From positions 2,120,664-2,184,663 of the forward strand of contig NZ_CP037452.1 in the NCBI RefSeq assembly GCF_007754425.1: a stretch of DNA of 64,000 bases, given 5' to 3'. The DNA is from Gimesia fumaroli (lineage in GTDB: Bacteria > Planctomycetota > Planctomycetia > Planctomycetales > Planctomycetaceae). Both the position numbers and the translations under genes were made by a program. The notes beneath the pieces are model-generated. The model was not told where the DNA came from, ran no database searches, and saw nothing but the letters and a program-made list of their open reading frames with translations. Every line of letters starts with the position of its first letter. Position 1 is the stretch's first letter. Below are positions 35,128 through 45,106 of the stretch, piece after piece.

Positions 35128-36927
35128 ATGAAACCGATCTTGATAATTCTCGTCTGGTTACTGATCCCGCTGACCGGATTTGCAGAGCAGAAGCTGCTCC
35201 TGCAACGTGATTTTGAAACGGAGTCCGTCGGAGAACCGCCTCAGGGCGGGACGGCATTTCTTCCCGGTTCGAAACCCGACGTCAAGGTGGTGGGATTGGG
35301 CGCGAAGCAGTCATCTCGGTGCCTCAAAGCAGTGCGTTCGGATTCCGGAAGGCTGACCGCGCTCGCGTTTGAGTTTTCTAAAACACAGCAGCGAGTTCTT
35401 ATTGAACTTTCGTTTGCGTTTTCGCCGGGCAAAGGGCGTTCGTTGAATCTCTGGTCCTTCGAGCCAAAGGGACAGGATGCCAGCCAGTTTAATCTGTGTA
35501 TTCAGAATGGTTCGTTGCAGCAGTACGACGGACGCACTAAAACCTGGCAAGTGATTTCGCGCAATGTAAAGCCATCAACCGATGCGGACCATCCCGTGTG
35601 GCATCGCCTGAAGATGGTCTTTGATGCGAAGCAACCGGGAATTGATTTCTGGTTGTCCAAACCGGGAACGCTCTCTTTACCGAAAAAGCCCACAGGCACA
35701 CTCCACACATATCGTACCAATCTGGATATCGCAGGCATCGCACTTGTGTCTGGCAAACGTTTGGCACCGGATGCCTGGTATTATGTTGATGACCTGATTA
35801 TGCAGGGGGGGCGACAGATCCCCTCGCCGGGAATGGTCAAACCGGTGCCGAAACTGGTGACGCTTTGGACCGGTCCACCGATTCCGGCTGACTTCGAAAA
35901 AATTCCCTTCGTACCCGGAATGACGCATCAGACGATTCACCGTGCTACGAAAGACGGTTATAAATTTCTGCACGGCGCCGCCATCATCGCCTACAAGGGA
36001 ACGTTATACGCGAACTGGGCCAACAGTCCGAAGAATGAGAACGGTCCAGAGGAAACACTGCAGGGACGTCGTTCGAACGATGGCGGCAAGACCTGGTCGG
36101 ATCTGGAAATAATCGGCCCGGGCTTCGAAGGCTCCGATCGCCACAGTCATGGCGTATTGCTGGTTCATCAGGGGAAACTCTGGGTCATCTGCAGTCGGTT
36201 TGGGATCGGCAAACCGGCAAAGCGATTTCCCGGCTTGCAGGCAGAAGCGTTTGTTTTGAATGAAGCCACCGATGCATGGGAGTCACAGGGTATTGTCATG
36301 CAGAACTGCTGGCCTTATGACGAACCGGTGCGCATGGAGAACGGAAATCTGATTACCGGCGGACAGGACAAAGATGGCTTGCCCGTTGTCGCCATCAGTC
36401 ACGGAGATGACCTTACTCATTGGGATACCGTGTTGATTCCGTTTCCGCCCGAGTTGAAGCCCTCCTTTGCCGAAACCACGGTGATGGCAAACGGGAAAAC
36501 CGTGCGGGCCATTATTCGCGGCGGCGCGGGCGTGGCCTGGATTGCGACCAGCGACGACTTTGGCCGGAGCTGGTCTCTCGCAGGGCAGAGTAATTTGCCC
36601 ATGCCGCGTTCCAAAGCCTACTTCGGCAAATTGAGCACGGGACAGGAATATCTGGTTTCGAATTTGAAGAACCGCGATGCATTGGTGATTTCCGTGAGCA
36701 GGCCAGGGGAAACCACGTTGAGTCGGATGTGGAAGATCCGTCACGGCAAGTCCGGGCCTCCCCGCTTTACCGGTTTCGCCAAAGGCAAGCAGTGGTCGTA
36801 TCCCTATGCCCATGAGCACGATGGAAACCTCTGCGTCGTGTATTCCATCGGCAAGGAAGATTGTGGCCTGTCGATTCTGCCCATTGAATCATTGCAGGTC
36901 CCTGCAGATTCAAACTCTGAACAGTAA
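35128..36927 (+). CDS. Sialidase-like (BNR/Asp-box) secreted hydrolase
   Basis: Exported protein of 599 residues. I start at the ATG at 35128, with AAGGA upstream and a clean signal peptide (MKPILIILVWLLIPLTGFA), rather than an in-frame TTG at 35101. Residues about 25-240 form a lectin-like beta sandwich; residues about 255-590 form a sialidase-type six-bladed propeller with Asp boxes SNDGGKTW near 315 and SDDFGRSW near 474. The fold suggests an exo-glycosidase or a sugar-binding propeller. The Arg triad of true sialidases cannot be confirmed by eye, so the activity may differ. The FCD-AraC regulator is divergent upstream. Confidence 0.85.
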   Translation: MKPILIILVWLLIPLTGFAEQKLLLQRDFETESVGEPPQGGTAFLPGSKPDVKVVGLGAKQSSRCLKAVRSDSGRLTALAFEFSKTQQRVLIELSFAFSPGKGRSLNLWSFEPKGQDASQFNLCIQNGSLQQYDGRTKTWQVISRNVKPSTDADHPVWHRLKMVFDAKQPGIDFWLSKPGTLSLPKKPTGTLHTYRTNLDIAGIALVSGKRLAPDAWYYVDDLIMQGGRQIPSPGMVKPVPKLVTLWTGPPIPADFEKIPFVPGMTHQTIHRATKDGYKFLHGAAIIAYKGTLYANWANSPKNENGPEETLQGRRSNDGGKTWSDLEIIGPGFEGSDRHSHGVLLVHQGKLWVICSRFGIGKPAKRFPGLQAEAFVLNEATDAWESQGIVMQNCWPYDEPVRMENGNLITGGQDKDGLPVVAISHGDDLTHWDTVLIPFPPELKPSFAETTVMANGKTVRAIIRGGAGVAWIATSDDFGRSWSLAGQSNLPMPRSKAYFGKLSTGQEYLVSNLKNRDALVISVSRPGETTLSRMWKIRHGKSGPPRFTGFAKGKQWSYPYAHEHDGNLCVVYSIGKEDCGLSILPIESLQVPADSNSEQ

Positions 36928-37181
36928 AAACCAGCGTTTTCTTTTTTCGGCGCTCTTCTGAAACTCCCTTAAAGTCTTTGAGATTCCCACATCGAAAGAT
37001 TCGGGATCGCAGTGCGCGAATACGGCGCAAACTGATTTCGCGAAATTTGAAAATGGTCTGCTTGTCAAAGCAGTCCGTCATTCTAAGGTTGCAACAGTAA
37101 AGAAAATTGAGTGGCCACTTCATGTTTCAAAACGTTCAAAAACTGAGTTAATAACCTCCCCTCATTGAAGGAGTTCGTTAG

Positions 37182-38363
37182 ATGAAACGCTTATTAAAGA
37201 CATCAGTGGCATTCGCGACGATATTAGCTGTTTCGTTTTCAGCCACGTTCACCCATGCCGCTGAGAAAAAAGACATTGTCGATACCGCTGTCGCCGCAGG
37301 TTCTTTCAAGACACTGGCGGCCGCATTGGGGGCCGCTGATCTCGTAGACGCCCTGAAGGGCGAAGGACCATTCACCGTTTTCGCTCCCACGGATGCGGCA
37401 TTCAAAAAGCTGCCGGCGGGTACAGTGGAAACTTTGTTGAAGCCAGAGAACAAAGACCAGCTCATCGCGATTCTCACGTACCATGTTGTACCGGGGAAAG
37501 TCGCCTCTCAGGATGTCGTAAAATTAAAAGGGGCTAAGACTCTCAATGGGCAGCGCGCCGATATTCAGACGCAGGACGGGAAGGTCAAAGTTGACGGTGC
37601 CAGTGTGGAAGCAGTTGACATCGAGTGTTCCAACGGCATCATCCATGTGATTGACAGTGTGATTCTCCCCAGTGATAAAAACATCGTCGTCACCGCCTTG
37701 GAAGCAGAAAAATTCAAAACACTCCTCGCGGCGGCAACAGCAGCCGGTCTGGCAGATGTGCTTGCGAATAAAGGGCCGTTTACGGTCTTTGCTCCCACCG
37801 ATGAAGCGTTCGCAAAACTTCCGGAAGGTACTGTCGCCAGTCTCTTGAAGCCGGAAAATAAAGAAAAGCTGGCAGCGATTCTGAAATACCATGTCGTGGC
37901 AGGACGCGTTTACTCCGAAGATGCGTTGGCTGCGGGCAAAGCGAAAACACTACAAGGCAAGAAGGTGAAAATCAGTGCTTCGAACGGTGTCGCTAAAGTA
38001 AATAGTGCGAAGTTGCTGGCAACAGACATCGATGCATCAAACGGCGTGATTCACATCATCGACACAGTGATCATGCCTCCCGATGGTAAGAAACTCAGTG
38101 CCTCTGAAGCGTGCGAGAAAATCAAGCACACAGTGGCACGCGGGGCCAATTTGTATAATCACGGTCATTATGGCGAAACAACAAAATTATACAAAAAAAC
38201 GATGCAAACCATGCTGAACAGCGTGGATAACATGCCGGAAGAAATTCGCGTCAATATGAAGCAGGCACTAACCCACTCTGAAAGGATGCACTGTGCTTCA
38301 CAGCAGGCATGGACTCTGCGACATGCCTTAGATCATGCTTACATGCAAATGTCAGCACTCTAA
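37182..38363 (+). CDS. Fasciclin (FAS1) double-domain secreted protein
   Basis: Exported adhesion-type protein of 393 residues with a GAAGGAG site and a signal peptide ([20 protein letters not shown], cleavage near 26). Two FAS1 domains (about 30-162 and 166-302) arose by internal duplication: both contain the H1 motif [15 protein letters not shown], then LLKPENK, then YHVVxGxV, and the H2 motif SNGxIHxIDxVIxP. A C-terminal helical extension (about 306-393) holds many His and Met residues and is not part of the usual fold. FAS1 proteins mediate cell adhesion and matrix binding. A terminator follows at 38387-38425. Confidence 0.94.
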   Translation: MKRLLKTSVAFATILAVSFSATFTHAAEKKDIVDTAVAAGSFKTLAAALGAADLVDALKGEGPFTVFAPTDAAFKKLPAGTVETLLKPENKDQLIAILTYHVVPGKVASQDVVKLKGAKTLNGQRADIQTQDGKVKVDGASVEAVDIECSNGIIHVIDSVILPSDKNIVVTALEAEKFKTLLAAATAAGLADVLANKGPFTVFAPTDEAFAKLPEGTVASLLKPENKEKLAAILKYHVVAGRVYSEDALAAGKAKTLQGKKVKISASNGVAKVNSAKLLATDIDASNGVIHIIDTVIMPPDGKKLSASEACEKIKHTVARGANLYNHGHYGETTKLYKKTMQTMLNSVDNMPEEIRVNMKQALTHSERMHCASQQAWTLRHALDHAYMQMSAL

Positions 38364-38386
38364 ATGGAAAGTACTCTTCCGTTCTG

Positions 38387-38425
38387 AGCTCCCGTGGTCA
38401 TGGCGTAGACTGCGGGAGCTTTTTT
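38387..38425 (+). terminator. Rho-independent terminator after the fasciclin gene
   Basis: Arms AGCTCCCG (38387-38394) and CGGGAGCT (38413-38420) with an 18-base loop are followed by five T residues (38421-38425). It separates the fasciclin gene from the convergent GntR gene. Confidence 0.8.
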
Positions 38426-38446
38426 ATTTCCAGGTGAGTAACGCGT

Positions 38447-39067
38447 TCAGTCAATGTTTGAAACCAATGCCTGGATGGAAACTTCCAGCTTTCCAGTACG
38501 AAACATCGCCACAATCGCGACGTGCTCATAATAAATTTTCATCGGATCGTGTGGCTGCTGAAATCCTTCCAGGAAGTGACGCCGCAACCGGGAGACGAGT
38601 GTGATCCAGATCGACATCAAACCCTGTTCTGGTGATTTCGCGACAATCGACTGATGAAACTTGATGTCCAGTTCCGCGAGTTGGACATAGTCATGCGTTT
38701 CACAGGCGACTTTCATCTCATCCAGAATCGATTCCCATTCCGCGAAATCAGATTCATCCAAGTCAGAAAAAATCGATTTCAAAGCAAACGATTCGACCGT
38801 CTGCCTGAGTGGGATGACCAGCTCCTGCATCGAATCAGAAGAAGAGGGCGCCACGCGCACTCCACAGTTCGGTTTCGACTCCACCATGCCCTCGTGAGCC
38901 AGTTGTTTGAGGGCTTCTCGAATCGGCGCCCGGCTGACCTGGAACCGCTCGGCTAAACTCACTTCGCGTAACGGTGTACCGTCTTGAATTCGACCTGTTA
39001 TGATTTCCATCCGTAGCAGGTCTACAATTTCTTGCTTCTGATTCTGTGCTAGCTCGGTTTGACTCAT
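38447..39067 (-). CDS. GntR-family regulator with FCD domain
   Basis: Cytoplasmic transcription regulator of 206 residues, the usual size for the FadR subfamily. A winged helix-turn-helix covers about 10-75, with the GntR signature LREVSLAERFQVSRAPIREAL near 33-53 and the wing segment GMVESKPNCGVRVAP near 60-74. The FCD effector domain follows (about 80-200), with probable metal-binding residues in LAELDIKFHQSIV and a later His near YYEHVAIVA. A small carbohydrate acid or similar ligand is typical for the family. It is divergent from the 1730-residue gene at 39393, and two TTGTAxACAA palindromes lie in the shared upstream region, so it probably controls that gene and itself. Confidence 0.9.
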   Translation of the reverse strand: MSQTELAQNQKQEIVDLLRMEIITGRIQDGTPLREVSLAERFQVSRAPIREALKQLAHEGMVESKPNCGVRVAPSSSDSMQELVIPLRQTVESFALKSIFSDLDESDFAEWESILDEMKVACETHDYVQLAELDIKFHQSIVAKSPEQGLMSIWITLVSRLRRHFLEGFQQPHDPMKIYYEHVAIVAMFRTGKLEVSIQALVSNID

Positions 39068-39130
39068 TAGGCACCGCTTCTTTGTCTCTGGCTAAAGGGC
39101 TGAGATTCTATTGTTGATCCCATTTCAGAC

Positions 39131-39144
39131 AATTGTAAACAATA
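39131..39144. promoter_or_regulatory. GntR/FCD-type operator candidate, site 1
   Basis: AATTGTAAACAATA matches site 2 at 39264 except at the centre and last base. The half-sites ATTGT and ACAAT are complementary. It is 64 bases upstream of the GntR start. Confidence 0.55.
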
Positions 39145-39263
39145 TTGGTCTAAGAATCCAGTTCTGGTTGGGAATAATAAAGAGTGCCATTTTGGGTTAA
39201 TGTATTCTATTAATAGTGTTACATGTTTTCGTTGCTGACGGTGGTGAAAATCGCTTTTGGTTA

Positions 39264-39277
39264 AATTGTATACAATT
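39264..39277. promoter_or_regulatory. GntR/FCD-type operator candidate, site 2
   Basis: AATTGTATACAATT is a perfect 14-base palindrome with the TTGTATACAA core common to FCD-type GntR regulators. It is 115 bases upstream of the large gene at 39393. Because site 1 lies beside the regulator gene, both directions of transcription could be controlled. Confidence 0.65.
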
Positions 39278-39392
39278 AGGAATGTCTTTAGTTGACAGGC
39301 AATATTACTTCCGCCAGACTAAAAGAGATGATGTCATGTTGACTTCCGGGAAGTTGTTCGCGCTCGCCTGGTTTGGCTGTGGAGATATTTAG

Positions 39393-42300
39393 ATGACTGT
39401 TTCGTTTCCTCGATCCCCTGAAAGTAGCTCAACAAACTTTGTTTTAAAGTCGTTGGCGCTATTGTTGCTGACAGTCAGTGGCAGCTTTACTCCTTTTGCC
39501 TCGGCGGCGGAACCAAAAGCGAATTTTGGAAACCGTCTGGTCTATCTCGATCAGGATGATCCCTATTACGTCTCGCAGAAATTTCCTAAGCTCATCACCC
39601 CCCAATGGTATGGCGACAAAAATGTCAAAGCCGTCTGCGTGCTCGCCATTGATGACATGCGCGACATTAAGAAATACGAAGCCTATCTGCGACCGATTCT
39701 GGAACGACTCAAAGAAATCAATGGTCGTGCCGGCGCGAGCATTATGACGTGCCGCGTCGATCCGAACGATTCCCATTTACAGAAGTGGATCAAAGAAGGA
39801 GTGAGCATTGACGTACATACCTATGACCATCCCTGCCCGCTGTTAAAGGATCGCGACTTCGAAAAAGCCAAGGGGACCGTAGATCGTTGTATTGATCTAT
39901 TGAATGAGATTCCCAACAGCCAGCCCGTTGCCTATCGCATGCCTTGCTGTGATTCATTGAATACAGTCAGCCCGCGATTTTTTACCGAGATCTTTAACAG
40001 CCGCTCACCCCAGGGAAACTTTCTACAAATTGACACGTCGGTTTTTCATGTCTTCACGGCCAATGATCCCGAAGTACCCAAGGAATATGTGCTTGACGCC
40101 GATGGGCAGGGCAAAGTTGAAAAGTACGTTCCCACCGATCGCGGCTTTGTGAATACGATTTTTGACTATCCTTATCCATACCCCATCTCGCGACTCTGTT
40201 GGGAATTTTCCTGCGTGACCCCCAGTGACTGGTCGGCCCAGCATCGACAAAAGCCATTCAATCCGCTGACCGTGCAGGACTGGACCGCCGTCCTGGATGC
40301 AACCGTGGTCAAACAGGGCACATTCAACCTGGTCTATCATCCGCATGGCTGGATCAGCAACGAACAGATCATCAAACTGATTGACCATTCCGTAGAGAAA
40401 CATGGCTCGGCCGTCCAGTTCCTTTCGTTCAAAGATGTGCTCGAACGGATGAATCAAAATCTTCTGGCAGGCCAACCGTTACGAAGTGCCAGCGGCGCTG
40501 ATAATGGCGTACGACTTCTCGACCTGAACAACGACGGTTTTATGGACGTTGTGATCGGCAACGAACGCGTTCAGAAAACCCGCATCTGGAATCCGAAGCA
40601 GCAGGCCTGGAGTGAATCCGGTTTCCCTACACGACTGGTTTCTCAACCAGATTCCGAAGGGAATCAGGCCACACGCGGTCGCTTTGGTGTATTGGATGGG
40701 GAAGTGATTTTGTTAACACTGACGCCCGAAGAATCCTCCGCCTGGCGATTTCAAACGGGAGGTTGGGTAGAAGACAAACGGTTGCTCGCAGGCTTACCGA
40801 CAGGTAAGGCGGCTCTGTTCACACTCAAGGACGCCATTGATCAGGGAGTCCGATTGCGAGATTTGAACAATGACGGCCAATGTGAACTCATCGTTTCCAG
40901 TCCGTCTCAACAGGCCGTCTTTGCCTGGTCTGAAGCCGATTCCTGCTGGCAGAAACTTCCCCGGGCACTCCCGGCAGAATCAACCATCGTCGATGGGCAG
41001 GGCCGCGATGCAGGTTTGCGCTTCGCGGATATCAATGAAGATGGTTTTGCGGATGTTCTCTTTTCCAATGAGGATCGGTATTCGCTGCATCTCTTCACAT
41101 CATTAAAAGAGGGATGGAAAAAAGTTTTTCAGAAGCAGCGTCTGGATGGCGACGATATGCCCGCGATTTCACGAAATGGTACTAATAACGGTGCCTGGTT
41201 TCATTCAAAACATCTCTGGGTACAAAATGAAAATACAGCCAAGATGAAACATCTGGTTGCGGGTAAATCGTTTGATGAATTATTGGAAGAAGGGGGGCCA
41301 CAACCCAAGTCACCTGAAGCGGCCTTAAAATCGATTCAAGTCAAACCGGGCTTTCATGTCGAGCTGGTCGCAGCAGAACCACTGGTGCAGGACCCGGTCG
41401 CCTTTGACTGGGGTGCGGATGGAAAACTCTGGGTGGCAGAAATGGCCGACTATCCGCTGGGTGTCGATGAATCAGGGGAATTCGCCGGCCGCGTGCGTTA
41501 TCTGGAAGACACCAACGGCGATGGAAAGTACGATAAATCAACTCTGTTTATGGAAAAATTAGGCTACCCGACGGGAGTCATGGCCTGGAAGGACGGCGTG
41601 ATTGTGACCACCGCGCCGGAAGTCTTTTATGCGGAAGATACAAACGGTGATGGCAAAGCCGATCGGCACGAATCACTATATACCGGTTTCGGTGAAGGCA
41701 ATCAGCAGCATCGGGTGAATGGCCTCCGCTGGGGTCTCGATAACTGGATTTATCTGGCAAACGGAGATTCCGGCGGCGAACTGATCTCGGCAAAGACAAA
41801 AGAGAAACTGAAGCTTGGCCGTCGTGATTTGCGGATCAGACCTGATGTCGGCTTGATGGATCCGCAGTCGGGGCAAACCCAATTCGGGCGGGAACGGGAC
41901 GACTGGGGCAACTGGTTTGGCAGTAACAACAGTAACCCCGCCTTTCATTACGCACTGGCAGACCATTATCTGCGACGTAATAAGAATCTGATCGCTCCGA
42001 ATGCGAAAGTCCAGGTTTCCATTCAACCGGGGGCGGCGACGGTCTTTCCCATCAGTCGCACTCAGAAACGCTTTAATGATTTAAACAAAGTCAATCGCAT
42101 TACATCCGCCTGTGGCTTGTGTTTTTATCGCGATCAATTACTGGGACCGGAGTTTGTTGGTAATTCTTTTATCTGCGAGCCCGTTCACAATCTGGTGCAT
42201 CGGGAAGTTGTTTCACCCAAAGGAACTACTTTCACCAGCCAACGTGCAAGAGACGAACAGAGTTCCGAGTTCATGGCGTCAACGGATAACTGGTTCCGTC

Positions 42301-44585
42301 CCACCATGGCGCGCACGGGCCCTGATGGAGGCTTGTGGGTCGCTGACATGTATCGACACGTGATTGAGCATCCGCAATGGATTCCCAAAGCGATGCAGGA
42401 AAAACTCGATCTGCGGGCCGGGAAAGATCAGGGCCGGATCTACCGCATCGTCCGCGACAATACGCCGCTGCGTACGGTTTCCCGTCTGGATCAGCTGAAT
42501 AACGCCGAGTTGGTACAGGTTCTGGAAAGTCCGAATGGGACACAGCGCGACATGGCACATCAGTTGATGGTCAGCAGAAAAGATAAGGCGGTCATCCCGG
42601 AATTAAGGAAAATGGTGCATCAAGGTAAATCTGCCACCGCCCGCCTGCATGCGTTGTGTGTTTTGGAGGGGGTGGGGCAGGTTTCGAATGAAATCGTGTT
42701 AGCCGCTTTGAAAGACAAGCATCCCGGCGTGCGCCGCCATGCGATTCGGATCAGCGAATCAAAGTTGAACGAATCTCCGGAAATCGGGCAGCATTTACTG
42801 CAACTTGTCAGCGATCCAGATCCACAACTGCAAATGCAATTGGCCTATACTCTCGGCGAGTGGAACGCACCGCAGGCGGGGACGGCGTTAGCACAAATGG
42901 CGCTCGCTCATGATGACGATGCCTTTTTGCGTACCGCCATTCTGAGCTCGGTCGGTAATCATCTGGATTCATTTACGAAAGCCTTTTTTCAGGAGCTGAA
43001 CGGCAAGCAGCCGCCCACACAGATTTTCAACTCTTTGATCACGATGGCGGTTTCCGCGAATCAACAACAGGCGCTTGCACAAATCTATGAAAGGGTAGGC
43101 CAGCGTTCGGCTGGGAAACCGTTCGAATCATGGCAGTTTCAGGCAGTTGCGACATTGCTCAATTCATTGAGCCGGCGGAATCAGACGCTTCCTGAATTTT
43201 ATCAGCGAGCAAATCCACGTCTGCAGACAGCCCTGGATCAATTAAAGCTGCTGTTTCAGGAAGCCCGCGCCGTTGCCGGCAACGAAAGTACGTCTGTCGA
43301 AAACAGAAAGCAGGCATTACCATTACTTGGTCGAGGATTTGAACAGCAGGAGCAGGGTCTGGAATTACTGGCTGATATGCTTTCACCGCGCAACTCGCGA
43401 CAGCTCCAAAGTGCGGCGGTACAGTCACTCACGCAGTTTGGCAGCCAACGCACGCCTGAAATGTTGCTTGAACGCTGGAAAAGTTTTGGGCCTGGCTTAC
43501 GTGTGGAAGTGTTGAATGCGTTGTTAAGTCGTCAGGCTTGGGCCAATTCTGTGTTAACTGCTATGGAGCAGAAAACGATTCTGGCTTCCGACATTGATGC
43601 CTCCAGCCGACAAATTTTACTGAGCCACAAAGACAGTAAACTGCGTGAAAAAGCAAAGACCTTGCTCGCTTCTTCCATCGATTCCAATCGAGAAAAAGTG
43701 ATCGAAAAATATTCTTCGATTTCTTCACTTAAAGGGAATCCCAAAGCCGGACATCAGATTTTTGTCAAACGATGTTCCGTTTGTCACCAACTCAATAAGG
43801 AAGGCAAACCGATTGGTCCTGATCTGTCTGCGTTAACAGATAAATCAGAGCGGGCCTTGTTAACGGCAATTCTGGATCCGAATCGGGCCATTGAAAGTAA
43901 GTACCTCAGTTATCTCGCCGTCACCGTGGATGGTTTGACCTTCAATGGCCTGCTCGCTGCAGAAAGTGGAGAGAGCATCACGCTGATTCAGAACGATGGG
44001 AAACAGAAAACCTTGCTGCGTGATGATCTGGATGAATTGTTGAGTACGGGCAAGTCCTTGATGCCGGAGGGGCTTGAAAAAGATGTGACGCACCAGGATC
44101 TGGCCAATCTGATCGCCTATCTGAATACGGCTGAACCGCCACGAAAAACATTTGTCGGGAATGAGCCGGCGATGGTCGAAGCCGAAGCACTACGCGGCGA
44201 TTATTTTCTGATTCCGCAGCTTGCGGAGATTTACGGCAATACTCTGAAATTCGAGAACAAGTACAAAAACCTGGGATACTGGCAAAGCGAAAATGACCGC
44301 GCGGTCTGGATGTTGAATGTTCCCCAGTCCGGGAAGTACGATGTCTATCTCGAATTTGCTGTTCCCAAAGAAGCCGGCAACCGGGTGTTACTTGAAGTGG
44401 CGGGGCAGCGTCTTTCCTGGGGTGTGCCGGGAACAGGGAGTTGGGACGTCTATCAAAGCCGAAAAGTCGGCACTATCAACCTCCCCGCCGGAAAACCAAG
44501 GTTTACGATTCGCAGTGAGGGAAAGATCAACAATGCTTTATTAGACTTGAAAACGATTCGCTTGCGTGTTTCCAGTCAGAAGTAG
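39393..44585 (+). CDS. Giant deacetylase-like/VCBS/PVC dehydrogenase/HEAT/haem mosaic protein
   Basis: Exported protein of 1730 residues with five parts. After a signal peptide (to about 39), residues about 55-355 resemble the NodB polysaccharide deacetylase fold: an AIDD pair at 87-88 in the motif 1 position and HTYDH (H142, H146), matching the HSxxH-type metal motif. Three FG-GAP/VCBS repeats with DLNNDG-type loops cover about 366-575. A PVC membrane-bound dehydrogenase propeller is at about 645-1030, HEAT repeats at about 1045-1400, and the haem domain at about 1445-1585, with CSVCH at C1461, C1464, H1465. A carbohydrate-binding-like beta domain ends the protein (about 1595-1730). It probably acts on polysaccharide and oxidises a released sugar. 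A GntR gene diverges upstream. Confidence 0.92.
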   Translation: MTVSFPRSPESSSTNFVLKSLALLLLTVSGSFTPFASAAEPKANFGNRLVYLDQDDPYYVSQKFPKLITPQWYGDKNVKAVCVLAIDDMRDIKKYEAYLRPILERLKEINGRAGASIMTCRVDPNDSHLQKWIKEGVSIDVHTYDHPCPLLKDRDFEKAKGTVDRCIDLLNEIPNSQPVAYRMPCCDSLNTVSPRFFTEIFNSRSPQGNFLQIDTSVFHVFTANDPEVPKEYVLDADGQGKVEKYVPTDRGFVNTIFDYPYPYPISRLCWEFSCVTPSDWSAQHRQKPFNPLTVQDWTAVLDATVVKQGTFNLVYHPHGWISNEQIIKLIDHSVEKHGSAVQFLSFKDVLERMNQNLLAGQPLRSASGADNGVRLLDLNNDGFMDVVIGNERVQKTRIWNPKQQAWSESGFPTRLVSQPDSEGNQATRGRFGVLDGEVILLTLTPEESSAWRFQTGGWVEDKRLLAGLPTGKAALFTLKDAIDQGVRLRDLNNDGQCELIVSSPSQQAVFAWSEADSCWQKLPRALPAESTIVDGQGRDAGLRFADINEDGFADVLFSNEDRYSLHLFTSLKEGWKKVFQKQRLDGDDMPAISRNGTNNGAWFHSKHLWVQNENTAKMKHLVAGKSFDELLEEGGPQPKSPEAALKSIQVKPGFHVELVAAEPLVQDPVAFDWGADGKLWVAEMADYPLGVDESGEFAGRVRYLEDTNGDGKYDKSTLFMEKLGYPTGVMAWKDGVIVTTAPEVFYAEDTNGDGKADRHESLYTGFGEGNQQHRVNGLRWGLDNWIYLANGDSGGELISAKTKEKLKLGRRDLRIRPDVGLMDPQSGQTQFGRERDDWGNWFGSNNSNPAFHYALADHYLRRNKNLIAPNAKVQVSIQPGAATVFPISRTQKRFNDLNKVNRITSACGLCFYRDQLLGPEFVGNSFICEPVHNLVHREVVSPKGTTFTSQRARDEQSSEFMASTDNWFRPTMARTGPDGGLWVADMYRHVIEHPQWIPKAMQEKLDLRAGKDQGRIYRIVRDNTPLRTVSRLDQLNNAELVQVLESPNGTQRDMAHQLMVSRKDKAVIPELRKMVHQGKSATARLHALCVLEGVGQVSNEIVLAALKDKHPGVRRHAIRISESKLNESPEIGQHLLQLVSDPDPQLQMQLAYTLGEWNAPQAGTALAQMALAHDDDAFLRTAILSSVGNHLDSFTKAFFQELNGKQPPTQIFNSLITMAVSANQQQALAQIYERVGQRSAGKPFESWQFQAVATLLNSLSRRNQTLPEFYQRANPRLQTALDQLKLLFQEARAVAGNESTSVENRKQALPLLGRGFEQQEQGLELLADMLSPRNSRQLQSAAVQSLTQFGSQRTPEMLLERWKSFGPGLRVEVLNALLSRQAWANSVLTAMEQKTILASDIDASSRQILLSHKDSKLREKAKTLLASSIDSNREKVIEKYSSISSLKGNPKAGHQIFVKRCSVCHQLNKEGKPIGPDLSALTDKSERALLTAILDPNRAIESKYLSYLAVTVDGLTFNGLLAAESGESITLIQNDGKQKTLLRDDLDELLSTGKSLMPEGLEKDVTHQDLANLIAYLNTAEPPRKTFVGNEPAMVEAEALRGDYFLIPQLAEIYGNTLKFENKYKNLGYWQSENDRAVWMLNVPQSGKYDVYLEFAVPKEAGNRVLLEVAGQRLSWGVPGTGSWDVYQSRKVGTINLPAGKPRFTIRSEGKINNALLDLKTIRLRVSSQK

Positions 44586-45106
44586 ATCTTTCGCCCCGTA
44601 GCTGAGTTCATTCCCGTTCAGGAAACACAGCGTTTCGCTCTGAATACGTTTTTTAATGCCCGGCCTGTTGCGCAGTGATAAATTCTTGCGTTCCTGCAGG
44701 TTATACCGATTGTATGCTCAACCGATTACCTGTGATCCAAGCGAAGAAAAGTTCGATCGATCTTGGAATAATCGGTGGAAATAAGGTGTAAACGCCAACA
44801 TTCTGCCGTTATTGGGGGTAGTTAAGATGAGATCAACCTGAAGATTCAAATTATGTTTCCACTTTTCAGGGATATTACGCTGACTTTCACAAAAAACGAT
44901 TGCGTAAATTTTTTTTATACACGATGATTCTGTATATCTATAAATACCTCATTTTTTAATATCAGTAGAAATTGTGGTCAACCAGCGATTTCCAATGAGG
45001 AAAGCGATGGCCTATGAAATGGATTTCATACTCATCAGGCAGAATAGTCAGAATGTTTTGTCTCCTGTATCCCTGTGTAAGACAATCGATCTGAGGGAAG
45101 TCACAA
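44586..45106. other. Intergenic region before the receptor kinase gene
   Basis: About 520 bases without a supportable gene. It is AT-rich from about 44905 to 44965, with A/T runs that could form a promoter for the kinase gene. No hairpin terminator with a T run was found after the preceding gene. Confidence 0.4.

Larger units (their letters stand above)
39068..39392. other. Divergent control region with GntR-type palindromes
   Basis: AT-rich gap between the divergent GntR gene and the large dehydrogenase gene. It holds two related sites, listed separately, about 132 bases apart. No gene is seen. The GGAG before 39393 is the ribosome-binding site of the large gene. Confidence 0.55.

Noticed and set aside
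37035-37046. 12-bp palindrome ATTTCGCGAAAT upstream of the fasciclin gene
   Set aside because: Short and isolated, 136 bases from the start; it may be chance.
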